In this document: piece after piece, positions 18,296-26,404 of the stretch
Layout: the number at the start of each line of letters is the position of its first letter
How positions within the stretch are numbered: position 1 is the first letter of the stretch
NCBI RefSeq assembly: GCF_002002735.1
Contig: NZ_MUNY01000039.1
Span: forward strand, 1-64,000
DNA: 64,000 bases
Direction of reading: 5' to 3'
From: Algoriphagus sp. A40
GTDB lineage: Bacteria; Bacteroidota; Bacteroidia; Cytophagales; Cyclobacteriaceae
Translations under genes and position numbers: made by a program
Notes under the pieces: generated by a model
The model's input: the letters and a program-made list of their open reading frames with translations, nothing else
Database searches by the model: none
Told to the model about the DNA's origin: nothing

Positions 18296-18757
18296 TCAAA
18301 GCATTTTCTCCATTTTGATATCGCAGCGCCCATAGGCTCCACACTCAATGAATACATCACTGAATCCCAGTTTTTTGTAAAGATTCAGGGCAGCCAAAAG
18401 TCTGGAGTTACTATAAAGGGACATTTTGGAAAATCCCATTTTTCTCGCCTCATCCATCAAGGCAATTCCAAGTGCCAGCCCCACACCTTTCCCCTGAGCA
18501 GACGGATCAACTCCCATTTTGATCATTTCGCAGGTCAATTCGTCCTTGGGAATCAGTCCCACTGTACCGATGATTTTATCCCCCAATTTGGCAAAAAGTA
18601 TGGTGCCACCTTTCTCCAAAATGGTCTCCTCCGGGTGCTCCAATTGGTCGATATCGAAGGGTTCCAGGGAAAAATACTGAGTGACCCAGGCTTTGTTGAT
18701 GGATTCAAAATAGGGCTGTAATTCCGGGGAAAAGGGAATAATCTCAATAGTTGACAT
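18296..18757 (-). CDS. GNAT-family N-acetyltransferase
   Basis: This 153-residue GNAT protein has the acetyl-CoA signature VDPSAQGKGVGLALGIALMDEAR and the preceding strand GTVGLIPKDELTCEMIKMG. The C-terminal NLYKKLGF motif is typical of the superfamily. Substrate is unknown. It is monocistronic and divergent from the RidA-like gene (75 bp between starts). Confidence 0.86.
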   Translation of the reverse strand: MSTIEIIPFSPELQPYFESINKAWVTQYFSLEPFDIDQLEHPEETILEKGGTILFAKLGDKIIGTVGLIPKDELTCEMIKMGVDPSAQGKGVGLALGIALMDEARKMGFSKMSLYSNSRLLAALNLYKKLGFSDVFIECGAYGRCDIKMEKML

Positions 18758-18832
18758 TGCAATAGATTTAAAAAACTACCAAAAGTAGGGAGAATCGATT
18801 AGCTTAGAAACGATAATACTCATCCTCAATTT

Positions 18833-19345
18833 ATGAAAAAGACCCTACTTGCTCTCGGGCTGTTGTTTTTCACCCTGGCACTTCAATCTGCAAATGCTCA
18901 AACTCCCGAAGAAAAAATCAAACAACTCGGCCTGGTGATACCGGAAGTCAGCCAACCCATCGCAAACTATGTCAAATGGAGGCAGGTAGGCAACTTGCTG
19001 TACCTCGCAGGCACCGGGCCCAAAGTCTATGGAAAAGTAGGGGCCGATCTGACCAAAGAGCAAGGTTATGCCGCAGCGAGGGAAACTGGACTGGAAGTCA
19101 TCGCCGCACTCCAAGCTGCCACCGGAGATCTCAGCCGGATCAAACAGTTTGTCAAAGTTCTTGGGATGGTCAATGCAACACCTGATTTCACGGCTCATCC
19201 TGCTGTGATCAATGGATTTTCAGATCTGATGGTGGAGGTATTCGGTGAGAAAGGGAAACATGCCCGATCAGCCGTGGGCATGGGCTCACTTCCCAATAAT
19301 ATGGCTGTAGAAATTGAAGTGATTGTGGAATTGGAAGATCAGTAG
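18833..19345 (+). CDS. Exported RidA/YjgF-family protein
   Basis: The 170-residue protein carries a clear Sec signal peptide (1-22, LQSANAQ), followed by a RidA-like domain of the 'YjgF/chorismate-mutase-like' kind. The conserved Arg145 lies in KHARSAVGMGSLPNN. RidA enzymes deaminate reactive enamine/imine intermediates in the cytoplasm; a periplasmic version needs another substrate or role. The long version starting KIKQLGLVIPE is a known subgroup. It is monocistronic. Confidence 0.88.
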   Translation: MKKTLLALGLLFFTLALQSANAQTPEEKIKQLGLVIPEVSQPIANYVKWRQVGNLLYLAGTGPKVYGKVGADLTKEQGYAAARETGLEVIAALQAATGDLSRIKQFVKVLGMVNATPDFTAHPAVINGFSDLMVEVFGEKGKHARSAVGMGSLPNNMAVEIEVIVELEDQ

Positions 19346-19419
19346 GCAGAGGTCAGCCGCAGTTTGCAGTTTGTCAATGGCAAATTGTAAAACTGATCAC
19401 TGAGGCTGAAAACTGATTA

Positions 19420-19884
19420 CTAAAACAGACTTCCCTGAAAAGCATGACCTTCCATTTCCAGGAGGGCCTTTTTCTTATTAAGACCTCCGGCATAGCCTGT
19501 CAGATTACCGTCGCTTCCCAAGACCCGATGGCAGGGAAGAATGACCAAAATCGGATTTGCACCGATTGCCGCACCCACAGCGCGGATTGCAGCGGGATTT
19601 CCGAGTTTTTGGGAGATTTTCATGTAAGTGGTTGTCTGCCCAAAAGGGATACTTGCTACTTCCATCCAAACTCTCCGCTGAAAATCAGTCCCTCCGAGGC
19701 CGATTGGCATGTCAAAATTTTTCCTTTTTCCCTCAAAGTACTCTTCCAACTGCTGCCTGGTACTCAAAAGCACCTGATCCAAGATTTCCCCGTCCGGTTC
19801 TTCATCCGTAAACGTCAACTCAGAAAGACAGCCTTCCTTGGAGCTGATGCGGATATTTCCGATTGGAGAAGAGATAATGGGCAT
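19420..19884 (-). CDS. ogt: Methylated-DNA--protein-cysteine S-methyltransferase
   Basis: The 154-residue protein transfers alkyl groups from O6-alkylguanine (or O4-alkylthymine) to its own cysteine. The PCHR motif is present (ILPCHRVLG, acceptor Cys118), together with the upstream RAVGAAIGANP helix that recognises DNA and the C-terminal YAGGLNKKKALLEME tail. No AdaA regulatory domain is attached. Its neighbours include a LexA-like regulator and a Y-family polymerase, so this stretch is enriched for DNA-damage functions. Confidence 0.95.
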   Translation of the reverse strand: MPIISSPIGNIRISSKEGCLSELTFTDEEPDGEILDQVLLSTRQQLEEYFEGKRKNFDMPIGLGGTDFQRRVWMEVASIPFGQTTTYMKISQKLGNPAAIRAVGAAIGANPILVILPCHRVLGSDGNLTGYAGGLNKKKALLEMEGHAFQGSLF

Positions 19885-19904
19885 GGGGAGGAAAGTTAAG
19901 GGTT

Positions 19905-19990
19905 AAGGGTTAATTGGATAATGCAAAATTTTCAAGGATCAAACTCAAGTATCAATTTTCAAGGAACCAAAACCTTGATCCTAGCTCATT
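19905..19990. repeat. AT-rich dispersed intergenic word repeat
   Basis: Short words such as TCAAGGATCAA, TCAATTTTCAAGGA, and TCATTGAAAATTGG recur here and again at 23460-23635 and 26966-27060. They form no protein and lie only between genes. No gene is lost in this interval. Confidence 0.45.
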
Positions 19991-20060
19991 GAAAATTGGC
20001 CAATGATAATTGTCTCTAATTTCAGGTAGCAAGCCGAGTTTATTTCTACGGTATTCTCCC

Positions 20061-20756
20061 TCAAGACATGGCAAGCCGATACTTCCACACTTCCCTGATC
20101 TGCTCTGCTTCTACTTCAAACGGAACATAGATCGGATTGGCTGAGCAAAGGAGTAATTTTCGTTCAGTAGGTATCCGGTTGTAGGCGATTTTGAAAGTCA
20201 CCCCGTCTTGTTCGGTCACAATCACGTATCGTTCCCCGTCCTTGATTGCGGTCCAGTCGTCCATGTATTCACAGACAATCCAGGCCCCATCCGGAATCGG
20301 CAGCATCGAATCCCCATCCACCTGAAATACCCGGTGCTTTTTGTCCATCGGCAGAAAAGGCAAAGAAAACCTGGGAAGCTCCGCGATATATTCCGGATCC
20401 GAAAATCCGGCCAAATAGCTGGCTTTGGCCCGCTGTGAGACCACTTCGATCAGTTCCCTCCCGTGTTCATCTACAGTAGTAGCAAGAATTCGGAGCTTTC
20501 GTCCCCGAAGAAACTGATCCGTCTCGAGCATCTCCCGGAGCTTGTATTCGGTGTAGGATGAAAGATCCTCCTTCACGAGAATATCCAGGGACACCCCTAG
20601 ATAATCGGAAATTTTCACCAAGGTCTCAATCGGAGGATTGATATTCAGCTCGTATCCGGCAAGTTTGGATCGGGATATTCCCAAAGCCTCCGCCATGGAT
20701 TCCTGGGTGAGGTTTTTCTTTTTCCGGAGGAATTTGAGGTTGATTTGGACTAACAT
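20061..20756 (-). CDS. HTH (Cro/C1-type) regulator with LexA/UmuD-like S24 peptidase domain
   Basis: The 231-residue protein has an N-terminal XRE helix-turn-helix (about 8-60, LTQESMAEALGISRSKLAGYE). A self-cleavage-type region has Ala116-Gly117 in SYLAGFSDPEY. The C-terminal S24 domain carries Ser150 (VDGDSM) and Lys189 (VTFKI), the Ser-Lys dyad that performs autocleavage in LexA, UmuD and phage repressors. It probably represses genes until DNA damage activates RecA. The Y-family polymerase gene 0.9 kb upstream, on the other strand, is the natural target (inference). It is separated from it by a toxin-antitoxin pair. Confidence 0.9.
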   Translation of the reverse strand: MLVQINLKFLRKKKNLTQESMAEALGISRSKLAGYELNINPPIETLVKISDYLGVSLDILVKEDLSSYTEYKLREMLETDQFLRGRKLRILATTVDEHGRELIEVVSQRAKASYLAGFSDPEYIAELPRFSLPFLPMDKKHRVFQVDGDSMLPIPDGAWIVCEYMDDWTAIKDGERYVIVTEQDGVTFKIAYNRIPTERKLLLCSANPIYVPFEVEAEQIREVWKYRLAMS

Positions 20757-20801
20757 TTAACTTCTCAAAGAAAGTATTTGCAAAATTTATCGATCAATAT
20801 T

Positions 20802-21212
20802 TCAAAGTTGATCAAGTGTAACCAGTTGAATTTCTGAAATCCGAAGAAGCCCTTTATCATTGGTAAAGAACTGAGTACAGCCTGACTCAAGAGCAACAGC
20901 AAGTTGGAGAGCATCCATAGCTTTCAAAAAATCGTATTTGCTTCGCAGAATTGCTGCTCGGTCAGCAATAGCTTGGGTGATTTCGATTAAAGGAATTCCA
21001 AGCTGGTTCAAAAGATCTTGGTACTTTTTCACCAGATCCAATCTACCGGTCTTTTGTGGCACAACACTAAACTCCATCCAGGTAATGACACTCGTGATCA
21101 ACTGATCATTTTTAGCAATACTACTTAAGAAAAATTCACTGACCTGCTCGCCGTAACTAGGGTGAGATTCTACCAGATAAATGAAGGGAGATGTATCAAC
21201 AAACAACTTCAT
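20802..21212 (-). CDS. PIN-domain toxin (VapC-like)
   Basis: This 136-residue PIN protein belongs to the VapC-type ribonuclease class. Acidic metal ligands are visible: Asp6 (KLFVDTSPFIY), a Glu in ITWMEFSV, Asp in KAMDALQLAVALE and Asp in FFTNDKGL. VapC toxins cleave tRNA or rRNA in the cytoplasm. I chose ATG 21212, two bases after the antitoxin stop; a TTG six bases upstream overlaps that gene. The two-gene order antitoxin-toxin is typical of this class. Confidence 0.88.
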   Translation of the reverse strand: MKLFVDTSPFIYLVESHPSYGEQVSEFFLSSIAKNDQLITSVITWMEFSVVPQKTGRLDLVKKYQDLLNQLGIPLIEITQAIADRAAILRSKYDFLKAMDALQLAVALESGCTQFFTNDKGLLRISEIQLVTLDQL

Positions 21213-21214
21213 AG

Positions 21215-21421
21215 TCAAAGCCTATCGTTTGCCCGGAGCTGACGGGTATATTCCTGAGCATCCGTGTTCCAGACTCCCTTTCCAGCTCCTGCAAATTCCC
21301 CAAGAGCATCTTTTGCCAACTGCAGACGATCTGCCTGCTTTAACAATTCCTGAAGGACTCTCTGAAGTTCCTCAGGCTCTAAGGATCTGATTTCCTGAAT
21401 TAAAATCTCAACTTTTGACAT
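21215..21421 (-). CDS. Antitoxin of the PIN-toxin pair
   Basis: The 68-residue acidic/helical protein precedes the PIN-domain toxin with a 2-bp gap. Its N-terminal half (SKVEILIQEIRSLEPEELQR) is helical; the C-terminal part GAGKGVWNTDAQEYTRQLRAN has the flexible look of a VapC-binding tail. No clear DNA-binding motif (MazE or RHH) can be seen. The assignment rests mainly on position, size and the pairing. Confidence 0.72.
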   Translation of the reverse strand: MSKVEILIQEIRSLEPEELQRVLQELLKQADRLQLAKDALGEFAGAGKGVWNTDAQEYTRQLRANDRL

Positions 21422-21625
21422 GGCTGATTTTTGATTTTGAAGGCTTTATATCTACAAATTACGCTTTTTCTTCAGAGTTGTTGGAAGCCCCAATCCCAAG
21501 GTGTATTCCCACTCCATTTCTCTCCTTGACACTATCCGTCATTTATAAAAGATTTCCTGAAATCAAATCTACTCTTTTTGATTAAATTATAGACACAAAA
21601 ATGTCAATTTAATAAACAAAAAGTC

Positions 21626-22816
21626 ATGAAAGGGGAGCGGAGTATTGTGCACATGGATTTGGACACGTTTTTCGTGTCGGTGGAGCGGCTTTTTGACAGT
21701 CGGCTGAATGGCAAGCCCGTCCTGATCGGGGGGTTGGGCGACCGCGGAGTCGTGGCTTCCTGCAGCTACGAGGCGAGAAAATTCGGTGTGCACTCCGCCA
21801 TGCCCATGCGGACAGCCCGGCAGCTCTGCCCGGAGGCCATCCTCGTGCGGGGAGATTTTGAGAAATACAGCCAAAAATCCCACGAAGTCACCGAGATCAT
21901 CCGGGAAAGTGTCCCGCTTTTTGAAAAATCTTCCGTCGATGAATTCTACATCGATCTCACGGGAATGGACCGCTTCTTTGGCTGCTTCAAACTGGCGCAT
22001 GAACTGCGTCAAAAAATCATCAAGCAAAGCGGCCTGAACATCTCCATGGGGCTGTCAGAAAACAAAACAGTGTCCAAAGTCGCCACCGGAGAAGCCAAAC
22101 CCAACAACGAAAAGCAGGTGCCTTTTGGAGAGGAAAAACCCTTTCTCGCCCCGCTATCGGTGCGAAAAATCCCCATGATCGGAGAAAAAACCACCCAGAC
22201 GCTTTACAATATGGGCGTCAAAAAAGTCCATACGCTCCAGCAGATGCCCGCCGAACTTCTGGAAGCCACTTTCGGAAAGAACGGAACCATGATCTGGGAA
22301 AAAGCCAACGGCATCGACCGCTCCCCGGTCACGCCTTACTCAGAAGCAAAGTCGGTTTCTTCCGAAAACACCTTTGAGCAGGACACCATCGACGTGAAAA
22401 TGCTCGAAGCTACTCTGGTCGCCATGACCGAACAGCTCAGCAGCAAACTCCGTCAAAACCGACAGCTCACGGCCTGCGTGAGTGTGAAAATCCGCTATTC
22501 GGACTTCGATACCCATACCGTACAGCAGCGCATCCCCTACACTTCGGCAGATCATACGCTGATCCCGATCGTGAAGGAACTTTTCCGCAAACTCTACAAC
22601 CGCCGTCTGCTGATCCGCCTGATCGGAGTGCGCTTCAGTTCGCTCGTGTATGGCAACTACCAAATCAAGCTTTTCGAAGACACCCAAGAGCAGATCAACC
22701 TCTATCAGGCACTCGATAAACTGAATGTCAAATACGGCGACAAAACCGTCTGCCGTGCCGTGGCTATGGGCGTGGGAAGACGGCGATTTAATCCCTTCAA
22801 TGGGATGGCCATTTAG
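21626..22816 (+). CDS. dinB: DNA polymerase IV / Y-family translesion polymerase
   Basis: The 396-residue protein has the Y-family palm motifs VHMDLDTFFVSVERL (Asp11) and SSVDEFYIDLTG (Asp105/Glu106), a helix-hairpin-helix region (FGKNGTMIWEKANGIDR) and the little-finger domain. It bypasses lesions with low fidelity. The C-terminus lacks an evident beta-clamp-binding QxxLF tail but ends FNPFNGMAI. Its GC content looks higher than that of nearby genes (many CGC/GCC codons), which may mark recent spread or selection. Regulation by the nearby S24 protein is plausible. Confidence 0.9.
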   Translation: MKGERSIVHMDLDTFFVSVERLFDSRLNGKPVLIGGLGDRGVVASCSYEARKFGVHSAMPMRTARQLCPEAILVRGDFEKYSQKSHEVTEIIRESVPLFEKSSVDEFYIDLTGMDRFFGCFKLAHELRQKIIKQSGLNISMGLSENKTVSKVATGEAKPNNEKQVPFGEEKPFLAPLSVRKIPMIGEKTTQTLYNMGVKKVHTLQQMPAELLEATFGKNGTMIWEKANGIDRSPVTPYSEAKSVSSENTFEQDTIDVKMLEATLVAMTEQLSSKLRQNRQLTACVSVKIRYSDFDTHTVQQRIPYTSADHTLIPIVKELFRKLYNRRLLIRLIGVRFSSLVYGNYQIKLFEDTQEQINLYQALDKLNVKYGDKTVCRAVAMGVGRRRFNPFNGMAI

Positions 22817-22926
22817 TGGGAGGATTAAAATCAGGAATATCGAAAAGGTGTAAATTCTCGATTGTAACCGAAAATAAATAGGTGATTTTTCGATTAGGAT
22901 CGAGAAAATTCAGATTTTAGACCGAA

Positions 22927-23457
22927 ATGAACCCCTACCTCTTCACCACACCCCGACTCGGATTCCGCACTTGGCAAGCTTTTGATCTGGATGATTTTGC
23001 GGCGATCAATGCCGACCGGGAAGTCATGCGTTTTTTCCAAAAACCGCTCTCAAGAGAGGAAACCCAGGCCATGATTGACCGGATGCTTCGCCTTTTTGAG
23101 GAAAAAGGCTATTGCTATTTCGCAGTAGATCAGCTGGAGACAAAGGAACTGATCGGGACAATCGGATTGGGTTGGAAAACCTTCGAAGCAGACTTTACTC
23201 CCTGCGTGGACATCGGCTGGAGAATTGGCAAAAAGTGGTGGAATCAAGGCCTGACCACAGAGGGGGCTTTGGCCTGCCTGGATTTTGCAAAGCAAAAAGG
23301 AATCCGGGAAGTGCTTTCCATGGCTTCGACCGGCAATACTGCTTCCATCCAAGTGATGAAAAAAATCGGAATGAGCTATTGGAAGGAATTTTTCCATTCC
23401 GAACTCAGCAACTTTCCGGACATTCAGCGCTGTAGTTTGTATCGAATTAACTTTTGA
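22927..23457 (+). CDS. GNAT-family N-acetyltransferase (RimJ/RimL-like)
   Basis: The 176-residue GNAT protein starts FTTPRLGFRTW, the usual opening of the RimJ/RimL branch. It has IGWRIGKKWWNQGLTTEGA as the acetyl-CoA binding segment and ends ...GNTASIQVMKKIGM. Family members acetylate N-terminal amines or small molecules; the substrate is unknown. It is 110 bp after the polymerase gene, with no evident shared transcript. Confidence 0.85.
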   Translation: MNPYLFTTPRLGFRTWQAFDLDDFAAINADREVMRFFQKPLSREETQAMIDRMLRLFEEKGYCYFAVDQLETKELIGTIGLGWKTFEADFTPCVDIGWRIGKKWWNQGLTTEGALACLDFAKQKGIREVLSMASTGNTASIQVMKKIGMSYWKEFFHSELSNFPDIQRCSLYRINF

Positions 23458-23459
23458 AT

Positions 23460-23640
23460 TTTCAATGATCAATGTTCAAATTCAATGATCAAGGATTCTC
23501 ATTATCAAGACTTGATTATTGAAAATTGTTTATTGCACATTGAAAATTTTATGTGACCAAACTCAAGGATCAAGGTTTCTCACAGCTGAGCCCTGAAAAT
23601 TGAAAATTGTTTATTGATCATTTTTATCTTCAACATACAA
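23460..23640. repeat. AT-rich dispersed intergenic repeat tract
   Basis: This 180-bp gap consists largely of reused words: TCAATGATCAATGTTCAA, TTGAAAATTGTTTATTG (twice) and CAAGGATCAAGG. Matching words occur at 19905-19990 and 26966-27060. No ORF or RNA is supported. Confidence 0.5.
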
Positions 23641-23706
23641 AAAAAGGTGCCACCCCATTGAGGAAATGACACCTACTCCAACCACTAACCCAGCATTTGT
23701 CAGAGT

Positions 23707-24528
23707 TTAATTTGCCAAAAACAGGCTCGCGATTCCCAAAACCTGATTCATGTCCAAAGGCTCATCCCAACCCTCCGACACAGCAGCGGCGTCGATACCA
23801 GTTAGGTTTGCGACATTTACTCCGCCATGACTCAGGTTTTCCTCACCCGCATAGATCGCCGTGGTGGCCGCGGGAAGTGATCCGATCGAGCCATTGGTAA
23901 TCCAGCCCTTCACAGTATCCAGTCCTTTTTTGGTGCGAAGCCTTCTTACCATCGAGGCATGACGAGCTTCTACCGAATGAATGGACAAAGCCGCTGTCAA
24001 CACCACATCGCTCTCTTTCACATTTGCGGCCTGTCCCTTATACGCCCTTACGCCAGTATCTTCAAAGGCTTGAGAAAGTGCCAAAAAAGTAGGGTAGTCA
24101 GAAAAAGGCGTGAAATTTCCTCCTGCAGTGAAATCAAATCCCGGCTCAGCTACCGGAGTGCCATTAAGGACATTCCCGATTACCTCTTGCAAAAACCGCA
24201 CGTGTGCCAATTCGTGGTCTCTGATTTTCTGGAAAATAACGCGGTCAGGTGCCTCAATCACTCCAGAATCCAAACCCATCTGGTAATACCTGTACTCCAG
24301 ATGCTCCAATGTCAACGCATAATTCAATACACCGATCAAGCTGGCAGTATCTGCTTTGGCTACATGTGGAATTGAATTCAAAATGGAAAGCGGCACAGCA
24401 GCAAGTGCGACTTTTTTTCCAAAATCCCCAAACTGCCTAAAGGCATCTCTGCGGGAATAAAAACGATCTCTGTCCTCTGCACTTTTCGTGTCCGGACAAA
24501 TAGTATCTAATAATTTGATCAAGTTCAT
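23707..24528 (-). CDS. Exported ferritin-like domain protein, Tat-type signal
   Basis: The 273-residue product has an N-terminal RRDAFRQFGDFGKKVALAAVPLS region with twin arginines, consistent with a Tat or membrane-anchored leader. The ferritin-like (PF13668-type) four-helix domain carries conserved acidic/histidine motifs: EHLEYRYYQMGLD, DHELAHVRFLQ and SVEARHASMVRRLR. Such domains bind a di-iron or di-manganese centre; biochemical activity is unproven. It lies 35 bp after a related gene in the same operon, probably a duplicated pair. Confidence 0.87.
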   Translation of the reverse strand: MNLIKLLDTICPDTKSAEDRDRFYSRRDAFRQFGDFGKKVALAAVPLSILNSIPHVAKADTASLIGVLNYALTLEHLEYRYYQMGLDSGVIEAPDRVIFQKIRDHELAHVRFLQEVIGNVLNGTPVAEPGFDFTAGGNFTPFSDYPTFLALSQAFEDTGVRAYKGQAANVKESDVVLTAALSIHSVEARHASMVRRLRTKKGLDTVKGWITNGSIGSLPAATTAIYAGEENLSHGGVNVANLTGIDAAAVSEGWDEPLDMNQVLGIASLFLAN

Positions 24529-24563
24529 ATCAGTATGATTCTAGCGTGATTTAAAGTGAGAGA

Positions 24564-25262
24564 TTAGCTTGGAAGCTGGCTGAAGTCAATTTCTGTCTTG
24601 ACATAGGTGCTGGCAGCTGTCAGTACCTGTGTAAAATTCAGGGTCCGCTCCAAGCCATTGGAATCGATGATATCATCCCCTGCAAAATCCGCAGAGCCTG
24701 GATTGATCAAATCTCTAATTGCAGCCGCATGACGGGCCTCAACCGAGACAATCTTGCCTGCGATCAGCAATAAATCCGCACTTTCCAAAAACTGACCGGC
24801 ACCGTTATAAGCTGCCACTCCCAAATCCTCAAAAGTCTTAGCAGCTCCCAATACCGAAGTCCTACTGCTGAAATCAATACTACTGAAGTCCACTTCCAAG
24901 GCTCCGATCGCATTGGTTCCCAATGCTGCCTTGAAAAATTCCCGATGTGCTCTTTCGTGTTTTTCAAGGTCTCCCATGATAGTTTTCTCCTCAGCAGATG
25001 CATTGGCGAAATAGCTTCCCTTTATTACCTCGGCATAAAAAGCTGCTTCAAGTTGCTCTAAAGCATAGGCGTAATTCAAGATCCCTATATCTCCAGTACC
25101 GAGACTGACCATCCCGGGCATGGCGGGCACCATGTCATCGTCATTATTACATCCAATCAAGAGCAAACCCGCTCCTGCTACGGTCATCGTTCCCATCCTG
25201 AGAAACTGACGTCTGTTTGCATTTTTCACCAAACCCTGTGGCTTGATCAGTTCATTTTTCAT
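24564..25262 (-). CDS. Ferritin-like domain lipoprotein, Tat-type signal
   Basis: The 232-residue protein (ATG at 25262) starts with a Tat-like leader: ANRRQFLRMGTMTVAGAG followed by a lipobox-like LLIGCNND. The ferritin-like domain carries EQLEAAFYAEV, KHERAHREFFK and SVEARHAAAIRDL. It shares this layout with the next gene, so both probably sit in the same complex or compartment. An upstream in-frame ATG at 25286 would add eight residues before the Tat motif; neither start shows a Shine-Dalgarno site. Confidence 0.86.
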   Translation of the reverse strand: MKNELIKPQGLVKNANRRQFLRMGTMTVAGAGLLLIGCNNDDDMVPAMPGMVSLGTGDIGILNYAYALEQLEAAFYAEVIKGSYFANASAEEKTIMGDLEKHERAHREFFKAALGTNAIGALEVDFSSIDFSSRTSVLGAAKTFEDLGVAAYNGAGQFLESADLLLIAGKIVSVEARHAAAIRDLINPGSADFAGDDIIDSNGLERTLNFTQVLTAASTYVKTEIDFSQLPS

Positions 25263-25510
25263 TTTGGTGTGTTTTAGGTTAATCATTCGGTTTTAGTTTT
25301 CTCCAAAAAATCAAAGCAGGCACATGCTCAACTTTGATTGATTTGAAGGAATTACGAAGTGGGGAAAAGGATTGGATTTTGGTCTGTTGAAAAAAATGAA
25401 AATCTTTTCCAGTCTGTTTTTTAAACAAATCCAAAAACATCAATTAATCTCTTTGAATCGATCAATCGAAATTGGAGATTGTCTTACTTTGAACTCAAAT
25501 CGTCCCGTAA

Positions 25511-26320
25511 ATGAAGAACTTGGTCCTAAGCTTGGCTTTTTGTTTTATTTCATTCCTCCTATTCGCACAATCCCCTTCTACCCGGGAGATGGACCGCATC
25601 AATTGGATGGAGTTTGCGGAATTTGTCCCGGAGAAAATAACCACAGTTTTGCTACCAACCGGCACATTGGAGCCACATGGAGTTATCAACAACGGCGCAG
25701 ATAATACGGCTCCTTTTGCAATGGCAATGGACATGGCAGAAGAATTGAATGCCATGGTTGCTCCGACTTTGAATTATGGAATTACCGGTTCGATGGCTGC
25801 TTATCCTGGAGCATTCCAGATTTCCGAAGAAGCCTACGCACTTTTTGTCCGGGACATTCTGAAAGGCTTGGCAAAAAACAAATTCAAAAACATCATCATC
25901 CTAAACGGCCATGGCGGAGGTCAAACTGCAGTACTCCAAAAAGTAGCCGCTGAAGTGGCCAATGAACTGGGAGTCCGCACGCTCGTAATCAACTGGTGGT
26001 CCTTTGCCTCTGACGTGACGTTGGAAGTTTTCAAAGAAGACGGTGGCCATGCCGGATTGAATGAGACGGCCTACATTCAGGCGATTGATCCTACATTGGT
26101 CCATAAGGAGCGTTACAATCCCGATCAAGCCACAGCCTATCCCAAGCCCAACACCTGGTCAGCGGTACCCTTCCCTTCCTCCATCGGACTCTATCAAGAA
26201 GGTCAGGGCTATCCCAACTTTGACCAGGCTCAGGCGGATGAATATTTCAAAAAAGTCAATGCTAAAGTCGCCGGATTGATCAAAGAGACGATACGGAAGT
26301 GGGATTTGGCAGGAATTTAG
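25511..26320 (+). CDS. Secreted creatininase-family amidohydrolase
   Basis: The 269-residue protein has a signal peptide (1-19, LLFAQ). Metal-binding motifs of the creatininase family are visible: GTLEPHG, NGHGGGQ and GGHAGLNETA. Cytoplasmic relatives act on creatinine, on mycofactocin (MftE) or on formamidopyrimidines; this exported version is a distinct, uncharacterised group. A TACTTTG element about 30 bp upstream of the ATG suggests a promoter, though the -7 spacing is one base short. Confidence 0.85.
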   Translation: MKNLVLSLAFCFISFLLFAQSPSTREMDRINWMEFAEFVPEKITTVLLPTGTLEPHGVINNGADNTAPFAMAMDMAEELNAMVAPTLNYGITGSMAAYPGAFQISEEAYALFVRDILKGLAKNKFKNIIILNGHGGGQTAVLQKVAAEVANELGVRTLVINWWSFASDVTLEVFKEDGGHAGLNETAYIQAIDPTLVHKERYNPDQATAYPKPNTWSAVPFPSSIGLYQEGQGYPNFDQAQADEYFKKVNAKVAGLIKETIRKWDLAGI

Positions 26321-26404
26321 AATTGCGATTTACGAAATACGATTTACGAGGCTCAATGGTAATTAAAACCCATCACCCAACTCGGCCGCTACTCATTTAT
26401 AAAG

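Noticed and set aside
23641..23680. Hairpin GGTGCCACC...GACACC as terminator
   Set aside because: The pairing is weak (six pairs with a bulge) and has no good T run, so it was left out.
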